Below, piece after piece: positions 45,613 through 54,639 of a stretch of 64,000 bases of DNA. The DNA comes from Mesorhizobium prunaredense (GTDB lineage Bacteria; Pseudomonadota; Alphaproteobacteria; Rhizobiales; Rhizobiaceae). The stretch covers positions 62,001 through 126,000 of the forward strand of contig NZ_FTPD01000003.1 of assembly GCF_900156895.1 (NCBI RefSeq), written 5' to 3'. A model generated the notes under the pieces. That model worked only from the letters and a program-made list of their open reading frames with translations. It did not search any database and was not told the origin of the DNA. Position numbers and translations under genes: made by a program. Each line of letters starts with the position of its first letter. Position 1 is the stretch's first letter.

Positions 45613-46401
45613 CTATTCTGTCGCTTCGAACCGCTCCGCGCTGACGGTGAGAGTGCCGATTTTCGTGCCGACCGTGGCGTGGATCGGCGCATATACGCCG
45701 GTTTGGCCGACCGGTGCAAACGTCACCGTGATGCGGCTGTGCTTTCTCAGGTAATCCAAGGATTTGCGGTTCTTGCGATAACCCGCCACCGGCTCAAAAT
45801 CCAGCCGGCAAGTGACGGTATCGCCCTTGTAGCCGCGCACCGAGGTCGAGCCTTTTGACTCGTAGGTCAGCGTCAGATTGGCGCGCATCTCGCCATCATA
45901 GAGCTTCACCGTTCGCCCGCAGACCTTGTCGAGGCTATCGGCATGGATGACGGTGGCGGCCATCGGATCGAGCACCGAGGCGAGATGGCTGGCGGCCAGC
46001 GGTATCCAGTTCTTGGGATTGCGCTTCTTCGGCGCAGGCACGACCTTCGTCGCGGTAACAGTGCCGTTGGCGAAACGGATATCGATCATCGATGCCTTGT
46101 CGCCCGATTTGTAGTCGGCGCGGAACGCCTGCGGCTGCAATTGCTTGCCTGAAATCTTGCCCTTCGACGAGACCGTGCCACGCGTGTCGTCGAATATTGT
46201 AGCGAGGCCGGCGCTGGAGACGCTGCCTTCGATCGAATAGGTATCGCCTTCGTAACTGCTGGAAAAGCTTGCCTTGGCCACCGAGAGGCCGTGGACCGAA
46301 ACCGTATACTCGCCCTTGAAGGATTGTTGCGTGGCGGCAGAAATTGCCGTCGGCAGCGCCACGGCGAGCGAGGCAAGGAGAGCATGAGACGAACGAAGCA
46401 T
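45613..46401 (-). CDS. DUF3108 domain-containing periplasmic protein
   Basis: A 262-residue protein with a signal peptide ending near AISAATQQ, followed by a beta-rich DUF3108 domain (YTVSVHGLSVAKASFSSSYEGDTYSIEGSVSSAG). The family is common next to rpmB in rhizobia and of unknown function, perhaps an envelope lipid or polymer binder. It is divergent from rpmB. Confidence 0.85.
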   Translation of the reverse strand: MLRSSHALLASLAVALPTAISAATQQSFKGEYTVSVHGLSVAKASFSSSYEGDTYSIEGSVSSAGLATIFDDTRGTVSSKGKISGKQLQPQAFRADYKSGDKASMIDIRFANGTVTATKVVPAPKKRNPKNWIPLAASHLASVLDPMAATVIHADSLDKVCGRTVKLYDGEMRANLTLTYESKGSTSVRGYKGDTVTCRLDFEPVAGYRKNRKSLDYLRKHSRITVTFAPVGQTGVYAPIHATVGTKIGTLTVSAERFEATE

Positions 46402-46530
46402 GGCGGGATCGATCCTCGATTTTCAGCAGAAGGCGCAACTCCAGCCTGGCATCTCCTTGTGCGACCGCTTATAGACTGAATTTCGGCCTTTATGTGAAAG
46501 ACGTCGTCACACCCGGGCGCAAGCCGGAGC

Positions 46531-46559
46531 TTGACGCATCGGCGAAATGCAACTATGGA
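46531..46559 (+). promoter_or_regulatory. Predicted housekeeping promoter for rpmB
   Basis: TTGACG (46531-46536) and TATGGA (46554-46559) are separated by 17 bases, about 100 bases before the rpmB start. This is a good -35/-10 pair for rhizobial sigma-70. Confidence 0.45.
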
Positions 46560-46655
46560 ACGCCAACTTTTTCCATAAGGCCGCCTGACCGAAACCGCGC
46601 GCCACCCGGCGCGGGTCGAATGTTTGGCCAGACCGAGAACTGAAGGTTTAGAACC

Positions 46656-46952
46656 ATGTCCCGCACCTGCGAACTCACTGCCAAGGCAGTCATGTCCGGC
46701 AACAATGTGAGCCACGCCAACAACAAGACCAAGCGTCGCTTCCTGCCCAATCTCGTCAATGTGACGCTGATCTCGGAAGCGCTGAACCAGAATGTGCGCC
46801 TGCGCATTTCGGCCAACGCGCTGCGTTCGGTCGAGCATCGCGGCGGCCTTGATGCGTTCCTGGCCAAGGCCGACGCCAAGGAGCTGTCGCAGCGCGCGCG
46901 GCTGCTGAAGAAGCAGATCGCCAAGAAGCTTGCCGAACAGCCGGCCGCTTAA
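46656..46952 (+). CDS. rpmB: 50S ribosomal protein L28
   Basis: A 98-residue ribosomal protein. [35 protein letters not shown] is the L28 signature; the [21 protein letters not shown] end matches the long alphaproteobacterial form. It has no CxxC zinc motif. Followed by a queuosine-precursor transporter. Confidence 0.97.
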   Translation: MSRTCELTAKAVMSGNNVSHANNKTKRRFLPNLVNVTLISEALNQNVRLRISANALRSVEHRGGLDAFLAKADAKELSQRARLLKKQIAKKLAEQPAA

Positions 46953-47006
46953 TTTTCTCAGGCAGCCGCCCTCCAAGGAGTGTCGTCCGAACTCGGCATG
47001 ACACCC

Positions 47007-47038
47007 CGCTGGTTCCATTACCCAGGATAAAAAAATGA
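47007..47038 (+). ncRNA. PreQ1-I-type riboswitch at the start of the queuosine-precursor transporter gene
   Basis: Stem CTGG (47009-47012) pairs with CCAG (47022-47025) around the loop TTCCATTAC. The A-rich tail GATAAAAAA leads into the start codon. Loop CATT can pair with AATG, which includes the ATG of the downstream gene (47035). This mirrors preQ1 class I aptamers (short stem, loop, A-rich tail, pseudoknot) and would block translation when preQ1 is bound. The downstream gene, a queuosine-precursor importer, is a classic target. The loop is short compared with known examples. Confidence 0.65.
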
Positions 47039-47715
47039 GCTTTTTCTCCCGATATCTGCCCTTTGTTGCGGCCATGGCGCTTGTCGTGGTGGCGTCGAAC
47101 ATCCTCGTGCAGTTCCCGCTGCAGGGTGCGATCGGCGGCCTGTCGCTGGCCGACATTCTGACCTGGGGCGCCTTCACCTACCCATTCTCCTTCCTGATCA
47201 CCGACCTTGCCAATCGCCGCTACGGCCCGGCTGTGGCGCGCCGGATCGTGTTTGTCGGCTTCACGGCTGCAGTGATCTGCTCGGTCGTCATCCCGCCCTT
47301 GCTGTTCCGCTACGGCCTGATCGAATTCGAGACGGCTGCCGACCGGCTGGTGCGCATTGCGGCGGCTTCCGGCACCGCGTTCCTGATCGCGCAGCTGCTC
47401 GACGTGACCGTGTTCAACCGGTTGCGCCGGCAGAGCTGGTGGCGGGCGCCGATCGTCGGCACGCTGGTCGGCTCGGTGTTCGACACCGCGGTGTTCTTCA
47501 CGATCGCCTTTTCGGCGGCTTTCGCCTTCGCTGGCCCGAACGATGGCTTTGCGCTCGAAACCGCGCCGCTGATCGGCGTGCTGCCGGTCGAGGCCATGCG
47601 CTGGGTGTCATGGGCGCTCGGCGACCTCGGCGTGAAGCTGGTCATCGCCGTGGTGGCGCTGATCCCCTACCGGCTGCTTGCCGCCCGCTGGAGCCAGCCG
47701 GCACTGGCGGCATAG
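47035..47715 (+). CDS. yhhQ: Queuosine precursor transporter (YhhQ/VUT family)
   Basis: A 226-residue membrane protein with about six segments. The family block DILTWGAFTYPFSFLITDLANRRYGPAVARRIVFVGF and DVTVFNRLRRQSWWRAPIVGTLVGSVFDTAVFF are characteristic. It imports preQ0 or preQ1 for tRNA queuosine modification. Its ATG is part of a preQ1-I-type pseudoknot. A palindromic repeat begins at its stop codon's next base. Confidence 0.9.
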   Translation: MSFFSRYLPFVAAMALVVVASNILVQFPLQGAIGGLSLADILTWGAFTYPFSFLITDLANRRYGPAVARRIVFVGFTAAVICSVVIPPLLFRYGLIEFETAADRLVRIAAASGTAFLIAQLLDVTVFNRLRRQSWWRAPIVGTLVGSVFDTAVFFTIAFSAAFAFAGPNDGFALETAPLIGVLPVEAMRWVSWALGDLGVKLVIAVVALIPYRLLAARWSQPALAA

Positions 47716-47762
47716 AGCATGATCCCGAAAAGTGGGAACCGGTTTTCGGAAAAGATCATGCT
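47716..47762. repeat. Palindromic intergenic repeat, GATC-arm type, after yhhQ
   Basis: Arms AGCATGATC and GATCATGCT enclose CCGAAAAGTGGGAACC and GGTTTTCGG. Starts directly after the yhhQ stop. A second half-copy, GAGCATGATCCC, follows at 47775-47786 and supplies the next gene's start codon. Confidence 0.85.
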
Positions 47763-47777
47763 CACAGGTTCTCGAGC

Positions 47778-48479
47778 ATGATCCCATGGGTCCAACTCGA
47801 TACCGCGAAAACGCCTGACGGCGACCACGAGTTGCGCCTGAAACAACGCGGCGCCGAATTCTCGATCATGCTCGGCTCGAACGAGTTGATGAACAGCCGC
47901 CTCTGCGGTTCTGAGGAAGCGCTGGCGAGGCTGTCCTGCCAAAGGATTGCCGGCCGTAGCCAGCCGAAAATCCTGATTGGCGGGCTGGGCATGGGTTTCA
48001 CGCTGCGTGCCGCTCTAGCCGGGCTTGGCGCCGATGCCCGTATCGTTGTCGCCGAGTTGGTGCCCGCCGTCGTGGCGTGGGCGCGCGGCCCGATGACCGC
48101 GGTGTTGGGTGGCTGTCTCGACGATCCACGCGTGACTGTTCGCGAGGCGGATGTCGGGCAGCTCATACGATCGGAGGCCTCGGCCTGGGATGCCATCCAG
48201 CTCGACGTCGACAACGGTCCGGAAGGGATCGTCCACCAGGCCAACGGTGCTCTTTACAGTATAGCTGGGCTGATCAGCGCGAGAGCAGCGCTCACGCCCG
48301 GCGGCGTTCTGGCGGTCTGGTCGCAGGGACCCGACAGCGGTTTTACCCGCAGGCTCAAGCAGGCGGGCTTCGCGGTCGAGGAAGTCAAAGTCCGCGCCAA
48401 TGGCAAGCGCGGCGCGCGCCACGTCATCTGGATCGCGACCAACGGACCCCAGCCTGCGGCAACCGGCGCGAAGCTGTAG
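47778..48479 (+). CDS. Spermidine-synthase-like / SAM-dependent methyltransferase-fold protein
   Basis: A 233-residue protein with the nucleotide-binding motif ILIGGLGMGFTLRAAL and the later IVVAELVPAVVAWARGPM, as in spermidine-synthase-like families. AWDAIQLDVDNGPEG and ALTPGGVLAVWSQGPD complete the fold. The aminopropyl-donor specificity residues cannot be assigned, so the function is unknown. The start ATG 47778 lies in a half-copy of the GATC-arm repeat. Confidence 0.78.
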   Translation: MIPWVQLDTAKTPDGDHELRLKQRGAEFSIMLGSNELMNSRLCGSEEALARLSCQRIAGRSQPKILIGGLGMGFTLRAALAGLGADARIVVAELVPAVVAWARGPMTAVLGGCLDDPRVTVREADVGQLIRSEASAWDAIQLDVDNGPEGIVHQANGALYSIAGLISARAALTPGGVLAVWSQGPDSGFTRRLKQAGFAVEEVKVRANGKRGARHVIWIATNGPQPAATGAKL

Positions 48480-48512
48480 ACTTGTTATCGGCCGTCCCTT
48501 GCCGACCGCCTC

Positions 48513-49544
48513 TCAATCCTCGTGCAGCATAAATTCCAGATAGAGATTACGCTGTAGCACCGAGTGGTTGTCGTCGGAGATCAGCGACACCATCAGCGCG
48601 CCGTCGTCGCGGGTCCAGACGTCTAGCCCTTCCATGTTGTCGATCTGGTAGCTCATGTCGGCTTCCATCAGCAGCGGCCCGTCGGCAACGGCGCCCTTCT
48701 CGACGCTCTCGCCATAGATGCGCCGCAGCCGGATCTTGACGCCGCGGGCCGTCGAATAGCTGCGCTCCAAAAGCAAGAGGTCGCCGTCCGGCAGGAAGGC
48801 GCCGTCGGTGATATCGAAATCGCCGTTGCGCTTAACGGTGAAAACGCCTTTGTGCGGCCCTTCGATAACAGCCGCATAGATGTTGCCTGATTTGTCGAGG
48901 CTCTTTTCCGAGACCACGACCAGCCCGCCTTCGTGCTGCCCGTGAGGATTGGCGTGGGTGATGGTCTCCAAGCCGCGATTCCGGCGGAGCTCCCAGGCTG
49001 GAATCAGGAAATCCAATTGCTTGAACGGCGGCTTCATGTCGCCCGGTTCGATCTTGAACTGTGCAATGCGGTGATCGCGCTCGAAGCCGACTGTGGCAAT
49101 GCCGTCCTTGACCGCAAGCCCTTCGGAGTCGACCTGCCATTTCTCGTCGATCGGATGGCCCGCATCGTCGGCCATTTGCTGCATACGGAAATTCCGGATG
49201 CCGGACGGGCGCTTGTCGGCATCATGGGTGACGGTGCCGAAGAACCAGAAACCGGTGTCGGCGACGCCGATGAAATCACTGCCGGGCTTGCGGAAGCGAA
49301 ACGCCGACAGCGCACCGAAATCGCGTGACCGCGAGGTCATTTCCAGTCCGCCGACGAATTCGAGCGGGCCGAACCGCTTTTCGTCACGGCCGATTTGAAA
49401 CCGGTCTATCAGCCGCGCCGAGATTTCGATCGGCTCGACCGAAACGCTGCCGGCAGCGATGGGAGGCGACAGGGCCATGCCGGCAACGAACAGCGCTGTG
49501 GCGGCGAAAAGCGTCTGCCGAAAGCCGCCCCGCAAAAAAATCAT
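48513..49544 (-). CDS. Esterase-like activity of phytase family protein (secreted)
   Basis: A 343-residue protein with an N-terminal signal peptide ending near PPIAAGS and a beta-propeller-like phytase-family domain. Family blocks include [55 protein letters not shown] and NMEGLDVW. Catalysis is unproven. The ATG overlaps the cobT stop (ATGA), so it is translated with the cobalt chelatase genes, an association seen in many rhizobia. Confidence 0.85.
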   Translation of the reverse strand: MIFLRGGFRQTLFAATALFVAGMALSPPIAAGSVSVEPIEISARLIDRFQIGRDEKRFGPLEFVGGLEMTSRSRDFGALSAFRFRKPGSDFIGVADTGFWFFGTVTHDADKRPSGIRNFRMQQMADDAGHPIDEKWQVDSEGLAVKDGIATVGFERDHRIAQFKIEPGDMKPPFKQLDFLIPAWELRRNRGLETITHANPHGQHEGGLVVVSEKSLDKSGNIYAAVIEGPHKGVFTVKRNGDFDITDGAFLPDGDLLLLERSYSTARGVKIRLRRIYGESVEKGAVADGPLLMEADMSYQIDNMEGLDVWTRDDGALMVSLISDDNHSVLQRNLYLEFMLHED

Positions 49545-51439
49545 CCGGCGCGCCGCATGCCGCCGCGTCGCGTGTCCCGCATGTTTTCCTCGCCAAACAG
49601 CGAGGCCAATTGCTCGGTCATGGCGCCGGCCAGTTCCTCGGCATCGACGATGGTGACGGCGCGGCGATAGTAGCGGGTAACGTCGTGGCCGATGCCGATG
49701 GCCAGGAGCTCGACCGGCGAGCGCGTCTCGATCAGTTCGATCACCGCGCGAAGATGCCGTTCGAGATAGTTGCCCGGGTTGACCGACAGCGTCGAATCGT
49801 CGACCGGCGCGCCGTCCGAGATCATCATCAGGATCTTGCGCTGCTCCGGCCGGGCGATCAGGCGGTTGTGGGCCCACAACAGCGCCTCGCCGTCGATGTT
49901 TTCCTTGAGCAGGCCTTCGCGCATCATCAGGCCGAGATTGCGCCGCGCCCGCCGCCATGGATGGTCGGCGGATTTGTAGATGATGTGGCGCAGATCGTTG
50001 AGCCGGCCGGGATTGGGCGGCTTGCCTTCCTTCAGCCATTTCTCGCGCGCCTGCCCGCCCTTCCAGGCGCGGGTGGTGAAGCCGAGGATCTCGACCGAGA
50101 CACCGCAGCGCTCCAGCGTGCGCGCCAGGATGTCGGCGCAGGTGGCGGCGACCGTGATCGGCCGGCCGCGCATCGAGCCCGAATTGTCGAGCACCAGCGT
50201 CACCACCGTGTCGCGGAATTTGGTGTCGCGCTCCTGCTTGAAGGACAGCGGCTGCATCGGGTCGATGACGACGCGCACCAGCCGCGCCGGATCGAGATAA
50301 CCCTCTTCGAGATCGAAATCCCAGGACCGGTTCTGCTGCGCCATCAGGCGGCGCTGCAGCCGGTTGGCCAGCCGGCCGACGACGCCGGACAGATTGGCAA
50401 GCTGCTTGTCGAGGAAGGCGCGCAGCCGATCCAGCTCTTCCTCTTCGCACAGATCCTCCGCACCCACCGTCTCGTCGAAGGCGGTGGTGAAGACCTTGTA
50501 GTCGATTTCCTTCGACAGATTGGTGAAGGGATTGTCGTTGCGGCGCGCCTCGCCGGGCGTCTCGGCATCGGCGTCGTCATCATCGGACAGGTCGTCGGCG
50601 GTGGCATCGGATGCCTCCGTCTCGGCCGCTTGCTCGTCGTCGGACGACGCCTCGGTGTCGTCGGACTGCGACTGCTCGGAGCCGGAATCGTCCTCGCCGC
50701 CCTCCTCGCTCTGCTCCTCGCCTTGCGGCTGGTTTTCATCATTGTCTTCGGAGTCTTCGGTCTCCTGGTCGTCACCGAGTTCCTCGGCCATTTCCATGGA
50801 AGCCAGCATCTCGCGCACGACACGGGCGAAGGCCTGCTGGTCGTCGAGCTTTGCCGACAGTCCGTCGAGATCGGCGCTGGCCTTCTCCTCGACCCAAGGG
50901 CGCCAGAGGTCGACCAGCCGCTCACCGCTCTTCGGCACGGCGCGGCCGGTCAGCTTTTCGCGGACCATCAGGGCAAGCGCTTCCTCGATGGGCGCATCCG
51001 CCTTGTCCTTGACGTCGATGAGGTTGGCCCTGGCGTATTTGTCCTCGAGCATCGAGCCTATATTATCGGCGACGCCTTGCATGGCGCGGGAGCCGATCGC
51101 CTCGACGCGGGCCTGCTCGACCGCATCATAGATGGCGCGGGCCTGCTTGCCCTCCGGCGCCAGCCTGGTGTGGATGCGCGCGTCGTGGCAGGCGCGCTTC
51201 AACGCCATGGAATCGCCGAGCCCGCGGGTGATGGCGATGTCGGCCTTCGAGGCCTTTTTCGGCAGTTCAGGCAGCCGGGCGCGGCTGCCGGCGAGCGCCG
51301 GCCGATCCTTGGCGAAACCGACTTCGAGGTCCTTGTCGCCGGCAATCGCGCGCATGCAGACGGTGACGGCGCGCTTGAAGCTGTCGGCTTCAGACCCCGT
51401 CTTCGACTTGTTGCGCGTGTTGTCGCCTGGACCCGCCAT
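49541..51439 (-). CDS. cobT: Cobaltochelatase subunit CobT
   Basis: A 632-residue subunit of the aerobic CobNST cobalt chelatase, which inserts cobalt into hydrogenobyrinic acid diamide. The N-terminal domain spans about 1-200, a highly acidic linker runs about 210-310 ([16 protein letters not shown] and similar), and the C-terminal VWA domain has the MIDAS motif [16 protein letters not shown] near 400. CobT and CobS form the AAA+ motor. A repeat separates it from cobS, and its stop overlaps the phytase-like gene. Confidence 0.95.
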   Translation of the reverse strand: MAGPGDNTRNKSKTGSEADSFKRAVTVCMRAIAGDKDLEVGFAKDRPALAGSRARLPELPKKASKADIAITRGLGDSMALKRACHDARIHTRLAPEGKQARAIYDAVEQARVEAIGSRAMQGVADNIGSMLEDKYARANLIDVKDKADAPIEEALALMVREKLTGRAVPKSGERLVDLWRPWVEEKASADLDGLSAKLDDQQAFARVVREMLASMEMAEELGDDQETEDSEDNDENQPQGEEQSEEGGEDDSGSEQSQSDDTEASSDDEQAAETEASDATADDLSDDDDADAETPGEARRNDNPFTNLSKEIDYKVFTTAFDETVGAEDLCEEEELDRLRAFLDKQLANLSGVVGRLANRLQRRLMAQQNRSWDFDLEEGYLDPARLVRVVIDPMQPLSFKQERDTKFRDTVVTLVLDNSGSMRGRPITVAATCADILARTLERCGVSVEILGFTTRAWKGGQAREKWLKEGKPPNPGRLNDLRHIIYKSADHPWRRARRNLGLMMREGLLKENIDGEALLWAHNRLIARPEQRKILMMISDGAPVDDSTLSVNPGNYLERHLRAVIELIETRSPVELLAIGIGHDVTRYYRRAVTIVDAEELAGAMTEQLASLFGEENMRDTRRGGMRRAG

Positions 51440-51454
51440 CGATCATTCCCTGAC

Positions 51455-51498
51455 GCACGACCTTGTCCGAAAAGCGTTGCGACTTTTCAGAGCCATGC
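51455..51498. repeat. Degenerate palindromic repeat between cobS and cobT
   Basis: GCACGACCTTGTCCGAAAAG and GACTTTTCAGAGCCATGC form an imperfect hairpin that fills most of the gap between the cobS stop (51499) and cobT start (51439). Member of the window-wide family. Confidence 0.6.
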
Positions 51499-52485
51499 TT
51501 AGCCCAGAACCACGTTGGCGGCGCTCTCCGGCAGATCCTGGCCGAAGGCGCGCTGGTAGAACTCGGCCACGAGCGAGCGTTCCAGCTCGTCGCACTTGTT
51601 GAGGAAGGTCAGCCTGAACGCCATGCCGATATCGCCGAAGATCTCGGCATTCTCGGCCCAGGTGATGACCGTGCGCGGGCTCATGACGGTCGACAGGTCG
51701 CCATTGATGAAGGCCGAACGCGTCATGTCGGCGACACGCACCATCTTGTTGACGATCTCCTTGCCCTTAGCATCGCGATAGTGCTTGGCCTTGGCCAGCA
51801 CGATGTCCACCTCATTGTCGTGCGGCAGATAGTTGAGCGTGGTGACGATCGACCAGCGGTCCATCTGCGCCTGGTTGATCTGCTGGGTGCCGTGATAGAG
51901 GCCGGTGGTATCGCCGAGACCGACGGTGTTGGCGGTGGAGAACAGCCGGAACGCCGGATGCGGGCGGATGACCCGGCTCTGATCGAGCAGCGTCAGCCGA
52001 CCTGACGATTCCAGCACGCGCTGGATGACGAACATCACGTCCGGGCGGCCGGCGTCGTATTCGTCGAAGCACAGCGCGACATTGTGCTGGTAGGCCCAGG
52101 GCAGGATGCCGTCGCGGAATTCGGTGATCTGCAGCCCGTCCTTGACGACGATCGCGTCCTTGCCGACGAGATCGATGCGGCTGACATGGCTGTCGAGATT
52201 GACGCGCACGCAGGGCCAGTTGAGGCGGGCGGCGACCTGCTCGATATGCGTCGACTTGCCGGTGCCGTGATAGCCCGACACCATGACGCGGCGGTTGTAG
52301 GCGAAGCCGGCGAGGATCGCCATCGTCGTGTTCTTGTCGAACAGATAGTCGGGATCAATGTCGGGCACATGCTCGCTCGTCACCGAATAGGCCGGCACCA
52401 CCATCTTGGACTCGAAGCCGAATTTCTCCTTCACCGGCACGGTGGTGTCGGGCAGGTTGGCGATGTCGCGATCGACCTTGTTCAT
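51499..52485 (-). CDS. cobS: Cobaltochelatase subunit CobS
   Basis: A 328-residue AAA+ ATPase. Walker A is [17 protein letters not shown], Walker B is [16 protein letters not shown], and sensor region SVTTLNYL-like [11 protein letters not shown] follows. The start is placed at ATG 52485 ([16 protein letters not shown]), which matches family openings; the frame is open to ATG 52593. A TTTTCCAAC / GTTGGAAAA hairpin (52560-52586) lies in that upstream stretch. First gene of the cobS-cobT unit. Confidence 0.94.
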   Translation of the reverse strand: MNKVDRDIANLPDTTVPVKEKFGFESKMVVPAYSVTSEHVPDIDPDYLFDKNTTMAILAGFAYNRRVMVSGYHGTGKSTHIEQVAARLNWPCVRVNLDSHVSRIDLVGKDAIVVKDGLQITEFRDGILPWAYQHNVALCFDEYDAGRPDVMFVIQRVLESSGRLTLLDQSRVIRPHPAFRLFSTANTVGLGDTTGLYHGTQQINQAQMDRWSIVTTLNYLPHDNEVDIVLAKAKHYRDAKGKEIVNKMVRVADMTRSAFINGDLSTVMSPRTVITWAENAEIFGDIGMAFRLTFLNKCDELERSLVAEFYQRAFGQDLPESAANVVLG

Positions 52486-52602
52486 CTTTATCAACGTCTC
52501 CACGGGCGAAGAGCCTGATTTCGCCGGCAATCGATTTTGTCCGGGGGCGGTCTTAGAGCCTTTTCCAACCTTATGAAAGTTGGAAAACGACACGGAGGTC
52601 GC

Positions 52603-53232
52603 TCAGCACAATCCTGCCTGCTTGAGCACGCGATAGGCCTGGAGCACATCGCGGAACCGGTCTTCCGAACCTCTGTCGCCGCCATTCGCATCCGGATGGT
52701 GGCGTTTCACCAGTTCCTTATAACGCGCCTTGATATCCTTGCCAGTCGCCTTTGTATCAAGGCCAAGCGTTTCCAGCGCCTTGGCCTCAAGCGGCTTGGC
52801 CTTGCGCTCACGCGCCTCACGCGGATCCTTCGGGCCTTTGAACAGGTCGAACGGATCGCGCATGCGGTTGTAGTAGCCGGCGCGGCCGGAACGCTGCTGG
52901 GCGAAATCGGGCGAGGAGCGCGTCGAGGCGCCGTTGACGCCCATCTTCCATGTCGGCCGGTGACCGGTCATCGCTTCCTTCTGGAAGCGGGCGATCTCGG
53001 TATCGGGGACACCAGAGAAATAATTGAAGCCCTTGTTGTACTCGCGCACATGATCGAAGCAGAACTGAAAATATTCGCCCTCCTTCATGCGCCCGACCGG
53101 CGCGCGATGGGTGCCGGCCTCCTTGCAACCGTCCCACTGGCAGATCGGCGAACGAGACTTCAGCTCCGCATCCTTTTCCGGGCGGATGCGAATTTTCTCG
53201 AAATATTTGGGGTACGGTTTCATCTCACCCAT
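52603..53232 (-). CDS. J-domain (DnaJ-class) molecular chaperone
   Basis: A 209-residue protein with a C-terminal J domain (about 148-205): ALETLGLDTKATGKDIKARYKELVKRHHPDANGGD holds the HPD motif that stimulates DnaK. The N-terminal part has a possible metal-binding cluster (CQWDGCKEAGTH ... FCFDHV). This layout is conserved in alphaproteobacteria upstream of cobS and divergent from bolA. The client is unknown. Confidence 0.9.
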   Translation of the reverse strand: MGEMKPYPKYFEKIRIRPEKDAELKSRSPICQWDGCKEAGTHRAPVGRMKEGEYFQFCFDHVREYNKGFNYFSGVPDTEIARFQKEAMTGHRPTWKMGVNGASTRSSPDFAQQRSGRAGYYNRMRDPFDLFKGPKDPREARERKAKPLEAKALETLGLDTKATGKDIKARYKELVKRHHPDANGGDRGSEDRFRDVLQAYRVLKQAGLC

Positions 53233-53394
53233 TTATGGGCTGTTCGCCGGTGCGAAACAAGAATTGACATTTTCGCGATGATCGCCCTAACCGCTGAATC
53301 GCGGCATAAAGCGGGCGATCGGCGAATTTTGTCGCGACGGCGGCGCCGGGCGTCCTTCCGGACGCGCAAAGGCCGCCGATTTTCGGGGGGTTGC

Positions 53395-53434
53395 GCCCGC
53401 CATATGTGGTGAAGGCCCGCTATATTTGGTGTAG
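53395..53434. repeat. Two 20-base tandem direct repeats upstream of bolA
   Basis: GCCCGCCATATGTGGTGAAG is followed directly by a copy differing at three positions (53415-53434), ending 10 bases before the bolA start. Spacing near two helical turns would suit a regulator binding on one face. A GCGTCC/GGACGC hairpin lies just upstream (53350-53365). Confidence 0.5.
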
Positions 53435-53444
53435 GGAAGTACGA

Positions 53445-53747
53445 ATGTCCATACAGTCGACGATGGAAGGCAAGTTGAAGAAGGCGTTCTCGCCGGAGCG
53501 GCTGGTCATCATCAACGAAAGCCATCTCCATGCCGGCCATCACCATCAGGACTCCGACCATCACGGCACCTATGACGGCACCGGTGAGACGCATTTCCGC
53601 GTCCGCATCGTCTCCTCAGCCTTTGCCGGCATGAGCCGCATCGAGCGCCATCGCGCGGTCAACGCATTGCTGGCCGACGAATTGAAGGCTGGTGTCCATG
53701 CGCTGGCGATCGAGCCGGCCGCGCCGGACGAAAAGACCAGGTGGTAG
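53445..53747 (+). CDS. bolA: BolA-family protein
   Basis: A 100-residue BolA with the conserved ESHLHAGHH region (His ligands for Fe-S clusters shared with monothiol glutaredoxin) and HFRVRIVSSAFAGMSRIERHRAVNALLADEL. It likely works with a CGFS glutaredoxin in iron-sulfur traffic or iron sensing. The start is ATG 53445. Divergent from the J-domain gene. Confidence 0.92.
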   Translation: MSIQSTMEGKLKKAFSPERLVIINESHLHAGHHHQDSDHHGTYDGTGETHFRVRIVSSAFAGMSRIERHRAVNALLADELKAGVHALAIEPAAPDEKTRW

Positions 53748-53750
53748 CCA

Positions 53751-54554
53751 TCAGCCGAGCGCTGCCTTCAGGAAAATCATCACCGCACCGGTCAAGGCGT
53801 CGCCTGCGTCGCCGAAATTGCGATTGATCGACATGTGCGAATAGGCGCTGCCGTCGAACAGTGTCACCTCCGTTCCGGTCGCCTGCAGGCGACCGGCGAA
53901 GGCCCGTGAGGCTGCCGCACGACCTGTTGCGCGCGAATAGGCGATGAAGGTCGGCGGATGTTTGCGGCTCCCGACATGGGTGGCAGGCGACAGCGCTCGC
54001 CACTGCGCCGGGTCGGGAAAGGCCCTTGCATAGGCCCGTGTCATGCCGCCGCTCCTCGCAAGCGCCTCCAGATCATAGGCCCTGGTATCGTTCAGAACCA
54101 GCGCCGCGACGCCGGGCAGACCGCCGCGCAGCCCGGTCAGTGCGGCGAGATGGCTGCCGGCCGAATGGCCCATCACCGCTATCCGGTTCGGATCGCCGCC
54201 ATATCCGGCGATGTTGGCGCGCACATAGCGATATGCCTGCTCGACATCGCTGGCCTGGGTGGCGACATCAGCCTCAGGCAGCATCCGGTAGTCGATCGAG
54301 ACGAAGCAGAAGCCATTGTCGAGCAGGAAGTCCGGCTTGACGTCGACGTTGGTGCGATTGCCGGCTCGCCAGGCACCGCCATGGATGAAAAGGATCACAG
54401 GCAGGGAGCTAGCGCCAGCGCGGGCGTAGATATCGAGCCTGGCCGGACCGTAGTCGACGGTTTCCGGAGATGGCGAAAGCCGGCGCGACGCCGCCGAAGC
54501 GCTGGCCGTCAACAAAGCCATCGACATCAAAAGCAGGGTTCGCCGATCGATCAC
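53751..54554 (-). CDS. Alpha/beta hydrolase, carboxylesterase type, secreted
   Basis: A 267-residue serine hydrolase. A signal-peptide-like start (VIDRRTLLLMSMALLTASASA) precedes the oxyanion motif HGGAW and nucleophile elbow GHSAGSH. The Asp/His are probably in the C-terminal SYSHM region. It resembles kynurenine formamidase/lipase-like esterases. GTG 54554 is chosen because GGAGG lies five bases upstream; an ATG at 54587 is possible. It converges on bolA. Confidence 0.82.
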   Translation of the reverse strand: MIDRRTLLLMSMALLTASASAASRRLSPSPETVDYGPARLDIYARAGASSLPVILFIHGGAWRAGNRTNVDVKPDFLLDNGFCFVSIDYRMLPEADVATQASDVEQAYRYVRANIAGYGGDPNRIAVMGHSAGSHLAALTGLRGGLPGVAALVLNDTRAYDLEALARSGGMTRAYARAFPDPAQWRALSPATHVGSRKHPPTFIAYSRATGRAAASRAFAGRLQATGTEVTLFDGSAYSHMSINRNFGDAGDALTGAVMIFLKAALG

Positions 54555-54639
54555 CGCCACCTCCAGACAACCCGGTCGAAAGTGCACGCCGGCGCGGCGA
54601 GCGTCCAGGATTGATTAGCCGCGAAAGAACCTATCAGAA

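Noticed and set aside
49325..51502. 725-codon plus-strand frame opposite cobT
   Set aside because: CobT with VWA motif is on the minus strand; the plus frame is a codon-bias shadow.
51499..53232. Cobalamin riboswitch upstream of cobS
   Set aside because: The gap to the upstream J-domain gene is short and shows no B12-box-like sequence.
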